Below are positions 61,905-64,000 of a DNA stretch of 64,000 nt, in pieces (the first letter of the stretch is position 1; the number at the start of each line of letters is the position of its first letter). The position numbers were made by a program, and so were the translations under genes. Below the pieces are notes generated by a model. The model was given only the letters and a program-made list of their open reading frames with translations, was not told where the DNA came from and searched no databases. The stretch spans positions 660,432-724,431 of the forward strand of contig NZ_JACHJP010000001.1 of NCBI RefSeq assembly GCF_014203715.1. Reading direction: 5' to 3'. The stretch is from Streptosporangium saharense (lineage in GTDB: Bacteria > Actinomycetota > Actinomycetes > Streptosporangiales > Streptosporangiaceae).

Positions 61905-62899
61905 TGTTGCTCGACCCGGGCATGAGCCTGACCCTGCGTCCCATGCGGTACCCGCTGTTCTTCGACCGCTACCGTGACGCGATCAAGAACACCTGGACGG
62001 TCGAGGAGGTGGACCTGCACTCCGACCTCAAGGACCTGTCCAAGCTGTCGGCGGCCGAGCGTCACCTGGTCAGCCGTCTGGTCGCCTTCTTCGCCACCGG
62101 CGACACGATCGTGGCCAACAACCTGGTGCTCAACCTGTACCAGCACGTCAACGCCCCCGAGGCGCGGCTGTACCTGTCGCGGCAGCTCTTCGAGGAGGCC
62201 GTGCACGTCCAGTTCTACCTGAACCTGCTCGACACCTACGTCCCCGACGAGCAGGAGCGGTTCGAGGCGTTCGCGGCGGTGGAGAACATCCCCTCCATCC
62301 GGCGCAAGGCGGAGTTCTGCTTCCGCTGGATCGACTCCCTCGGCGAGCTGCGGGAACTGCGCAGCAGGGAGGACCGCAGGGCGTTCCTGCTCAACCTGAT
62401 CTGCTTCGCGGCCTGCATCGAGGGGCTGTTCTTCTACGGCGCCTTCGCCTACGTCTACTTCCTGCGCTCCCGGGGCCTGCTCAACGGCCTGGCCTCCGGC
62501 ACCAACTGGGTCTTCCGCGACGAGTCCATGCACATGGCCTTCGCCTTCGACGTCGTGGACGTCGTGCGCGAGGAGGAGCCCGACCTGTTCGACGACGAAC
62601 TGGTCGCCCAGGTCAGGGAGATGCTCGCCGAGGCCGTCGACTGCGAGGCCCAGTTCGCCGAGGACCTGCTCGGCCAGGGAGTGCCCGGCATGTCGACCGC
62701 CGACATGCGCTCCTACCTGGAGCACGTGGCCGACCGGCGGCTGTCCCTGCTCGGCATCGAGCCGCTCTACGGGTCGAAGAACCCGTTCGCGTTCATGGAG
62801 CTGCAGGACGTGCAGGAGCTGTCGAACTTCTTCGAGCGCCGGGTCTCGGCCTACCAGGTGGGCGTGACCGGCTCGGTCAGCTTCGACGCCGACTTCTGA
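61904..62899 (+). CDS. nrdB: class Ia ribonucleotide reductase, beta subunit
   Basis: 331 residues from ATG 61904, which overlaps the nrdA stop (TGATG); a GTG at 61895 is a less likely start. Diiron-tyrosyl radical protein. Ligands: Asp in ATGDTIVANN, Glu and His in FEEAVHVQFY with the radical Tyr four residues after the His, Glu in ACIEGLFFYG, Glu and His in RDESMHMAFAF. The C-terminus (SVSFDADF) is the NrdA docking tail. No nrdS-type regulator follows, unlike in some streptomycetes. Confidence 0.97.
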   Translation: MLLDPGMSLTLRPMRYPLFFDRYRDAIKNTWTVEEVDLHSDLKDLSKLSAAERHLVSRLVAFFATGDTIVANNLVLNLYQHVNAPEARLYLSRQLFEEAVHVQFYLNLLDTYVPDEQERFEAFAAVENIPSIRRKAEFCFRWIDSLGELRELRSREDRRAFLLNLICFAACIEGLFFYGAFAYVYFLRSRGLLNGLASGTNWVFRDESMHMAFAFDVVDVVREEEPDLFDDELVAQVREMLAEAVDCEAQFAEDLLGQGVPGMSTADMRSYLEHVADRRLSLLGIEPLYGSKNPFAFMELQDVQELSNFFERRVSAYQVGVTGSVSFDADF

Positions 62900-62924
62900 T
62901 CCTGCACGGCGTCTGATCTTGTAC

Positions 62925-62950
62925 GGCGCCGCCCCGGATGGGGCGGCGCC
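62925..62950 (+). terminator. nrdAB terminator
   Basis: Perfect 11-bp GC stem GGCGCCGCCCC/GGGGCGGCGCC with a GGAT loop, 25 bp after the nrdB stop. It separates nrdAB from the next riboswitch. Confidence 0.85.
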
Positions 62951-62971
62951 ATGTCGGCATATTTGCGGTAT

Positions 62972-63152
62972 TTGGCGGATCGGCGCCTCGTGTCATGATG
63001 GCGGAAAGGCGAGCGGGGACGAGGAAGCCGGTGTGAGTCCGGCGCGGTCCCGCCACTGTGATCGGCGAGCGGATCCCCACGTGGTCACCGCCCCTGACGG
63101 GGTGGGAAGACGGGGACGAGCATCGACCCGAGAGCCAGGAGACTCACCCGGT
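62972..63152 (+). ncRNA. second cobalamin riboswitch
   Basis: Textbook B12-riboswitch text: GACGAGGAAGCCGGTGTGAGTCCGGC, GCGGTCCCGCCACTGTGAT, and the terminal CGAGAGCCAGGAGACTC (63129-63145). It precedes the FhuF-like gene by about 195 nt. A 9-bp hairpin at 63226-63248 downstream could be the expression platform. By analogy the operon beyond the window is likely to be for cobalamin uptake or synthesis. Boundaries approximate. Confidence 0.95.
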
Positions 63153-63225
63153 CGCCTCCTCGATGAGCTGGGGCGGATCTCCCCGGGGAGGAGCGGGTCG
63201 TCATCCAGGTGCTTGCCGTCCTGAG

Positions 63226-63248
63226 GGCTCCCTTCGCGGAAGGGAGCC
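63226..63248 (+). terminator. hairpin in the riboswitch leader
   Basis: Perfect 9-bp stem GGCTCCCTT/AAGGGAGCC with a 5-nt loop, between the aptamer and the FhuF-like start (63347). Candidate regulated terminator; no U-tract. Confidence 0.55.
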
Positions 63249-63346
63249 GGGGGACGAGCTGACCTTTTTCCTCGAACCAGCCGGGCGTGAGGTCCGGCCA
63301 TTTCGACATGCGTTCCTGTGATTCCGGAGAACGGAGAAACAGCGCT

Positions 63347-64000
63347 ATGGAAACACTTCGACCGGCGTCTTCAGAATCAGTTGTCACCGCCCTCGGGGAG
63401 GTGGCGAAAATCGGTTCCTTCTTCGCGATCGACATCGGTGCCGGCGGCGCAGGATGGCACGACGTGAATGCCGACTACGCGCGTGGTTTCACCGACCTGG
63501 TGGAGGCGGTCGCCGCGAGGTACGGCACCGGAGAACTGCGGATCGGCGCCTCCATCGCCCAGCTCGGACACGCCGCCAGGCTGTGGTCGCCGCTGCTGGC
63601 CACCGTGCTCGGCCATGGCCTGGTGCTCGACCTGCGCCGCCTCGAACGCGCCGACGACGGACCGAGGCTGCGCCTGCCAACGGTCTCCGGCTGGCACGCG
63701 GAGACGGAAGACCAGGTCACGGGCCTGCTGTACAACATGGTCGTGCGCGGTCACCTGGAACCGCTGGCCGCCGGACTGCGGGTCAAGGTCGCCCCCGGAC
63801 TGCTGTACGGCAACGCCGCCTCGGCGCTCGTCGAGGCGGGCCGGGCGATCGTGGCCGCCCGCCCCGAGCTGACGGCCCCGGCCACCCGGCTGGTCACCGC
63901 CCTGCTCGGCCACGGCGCCCTGACCGGGAAAGGCGTGATCACCTCACCGGCCCTGGCATTTCGCCGTACCACCTGCTGCCTTTATTACCGGGTGCCCGAC
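63347..64000 (+). CDS. FhuF-like (2Fe-2S) protein, 3' end beyond window
   Basis: 218 residues visible from ATG 63347 (METLRPASSESVVTALGEVAKIGSFFAID), with GGAGAA 8 nt upstream. IGASIAQLGHAARLWSPLLATVLGHGLVLDL and the run-off end FRRTTCCLYYRVPD match ferric-siderophore reductase FhuF-type proteins, whose C-terminal C-C-x(n)-C-x2-C binds a 2Fe-2S cluster; here the first Cys pair is visible and the rest lies outside. Under a B12 riboswitch it may handle corrinoid or iron reduction. Family assignment good, substrate inferred. Confidence 0.85.
   Translation, partial: METLRPASSESVVTALGEVAKIGSFFAIDIGAGGAGWHDVNADYARGFTDLVEAVAARYGTGELRIGASIAQLGHAARLWSPLLATVLGHGLVLDLRRLERADDGPRLRLPTVSGWHAETEDQVTGLLYNMVVRGHLEPLAAGLRVKVAPGLLYGNAASALVEAGRAIVAARPELTAPATRLVTALLGHGALTGKGVITSPALAFRRTTCCLYYRVPD

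Overview
The window is very GC-rich actinobacterial chromosome. GTG starts are common, genes are packed with ATGA overlaps, and regulators are dense (AraC, MerR, LysR, TetR, SARP, StrR-like, two-component, partner-switching). Gene content such as a class Ia ribonucleotide reductase behind a cobalamin riboswitch, a second EF-Tu, nSTAND-WD40, DUF6493 and DUF4291 fits a spore-forming, Streptomyces- or Streptosporangium-like actinomycete. The genus is inference from gene style; no rRNA or other phylogenetic marker is present. I saw no tRNA, rRNA, CRISPR array or intact insertion sequence.

Layout. 1-3.6 kb: truncated P450 with an AraC regulator, a decayed DUF2975/XRE pair, and an aminotransferase divergent from a MerR regulator with a classic 19-bp-spacer promoter. 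3.6-8.3 kb: a large DUF6493 protein and a NarL-type two-component pair. 8.4-20.2 kb: small oxidoreductase/regulator units (membrane protein + NmrA reductase; MBL hydrolase/LysR; TetR/saccharopine-dehydrogenase-like; AhpD-ABM/SARP; KtrA; TetR-FAD monooxygenase; YjbR). 20.5-24.2 kb: a secreted HExxH protein, a TetR/MFS pair with a palindromic operator, and a gutted flavin amine-oxidase pseudogene. 24.5-26.3 kb: SRPBCC + zinc alcohol dehydrogenase.

26.3-37.8 kb is a signalling island. It contains two STAS proteins, a 1378-residue protein that combines histidine kinase, receiver, PP2C phosphatase and RsbW-like kinase, a CHASE3 histidine kinase, an Rcp1-like response regulator, a GAF-GAF-PP2C phosphatase and an orphan NarL-family kinase. 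Together they look like a phosphorelay feeding a sigma-factor partner switch, but no sigma factor is present in the window.

38-48.2 kb: accessory genes (SUKH/SMI1, GNAT, secreted S1 protease, MFS/LysR, EF-Tu paralogue, DUF4291, orphan StrR-like regulator, small hypotheticals). 48.2-55.1 kb: an nSTAND NTPase with 14 WD40 repeats, flanked on one side by an intact alkyl sulfatase gene and on the other by a short remnant of such a gene's 3' end. 55.1-59 kb: AI-2E-type transporter, Hsp20, DUF6885 protein and a glutamine-synthetase-like enzyme. 59-64 kb: nrdAB behind two NrdR boxes plus a cobalamin riboswitch, then a second cobalamin riboswitch ahead of a FhuF-like iron-sulfur protein that runs off the window. 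The two riboswitches make this end a B12-responsive region.
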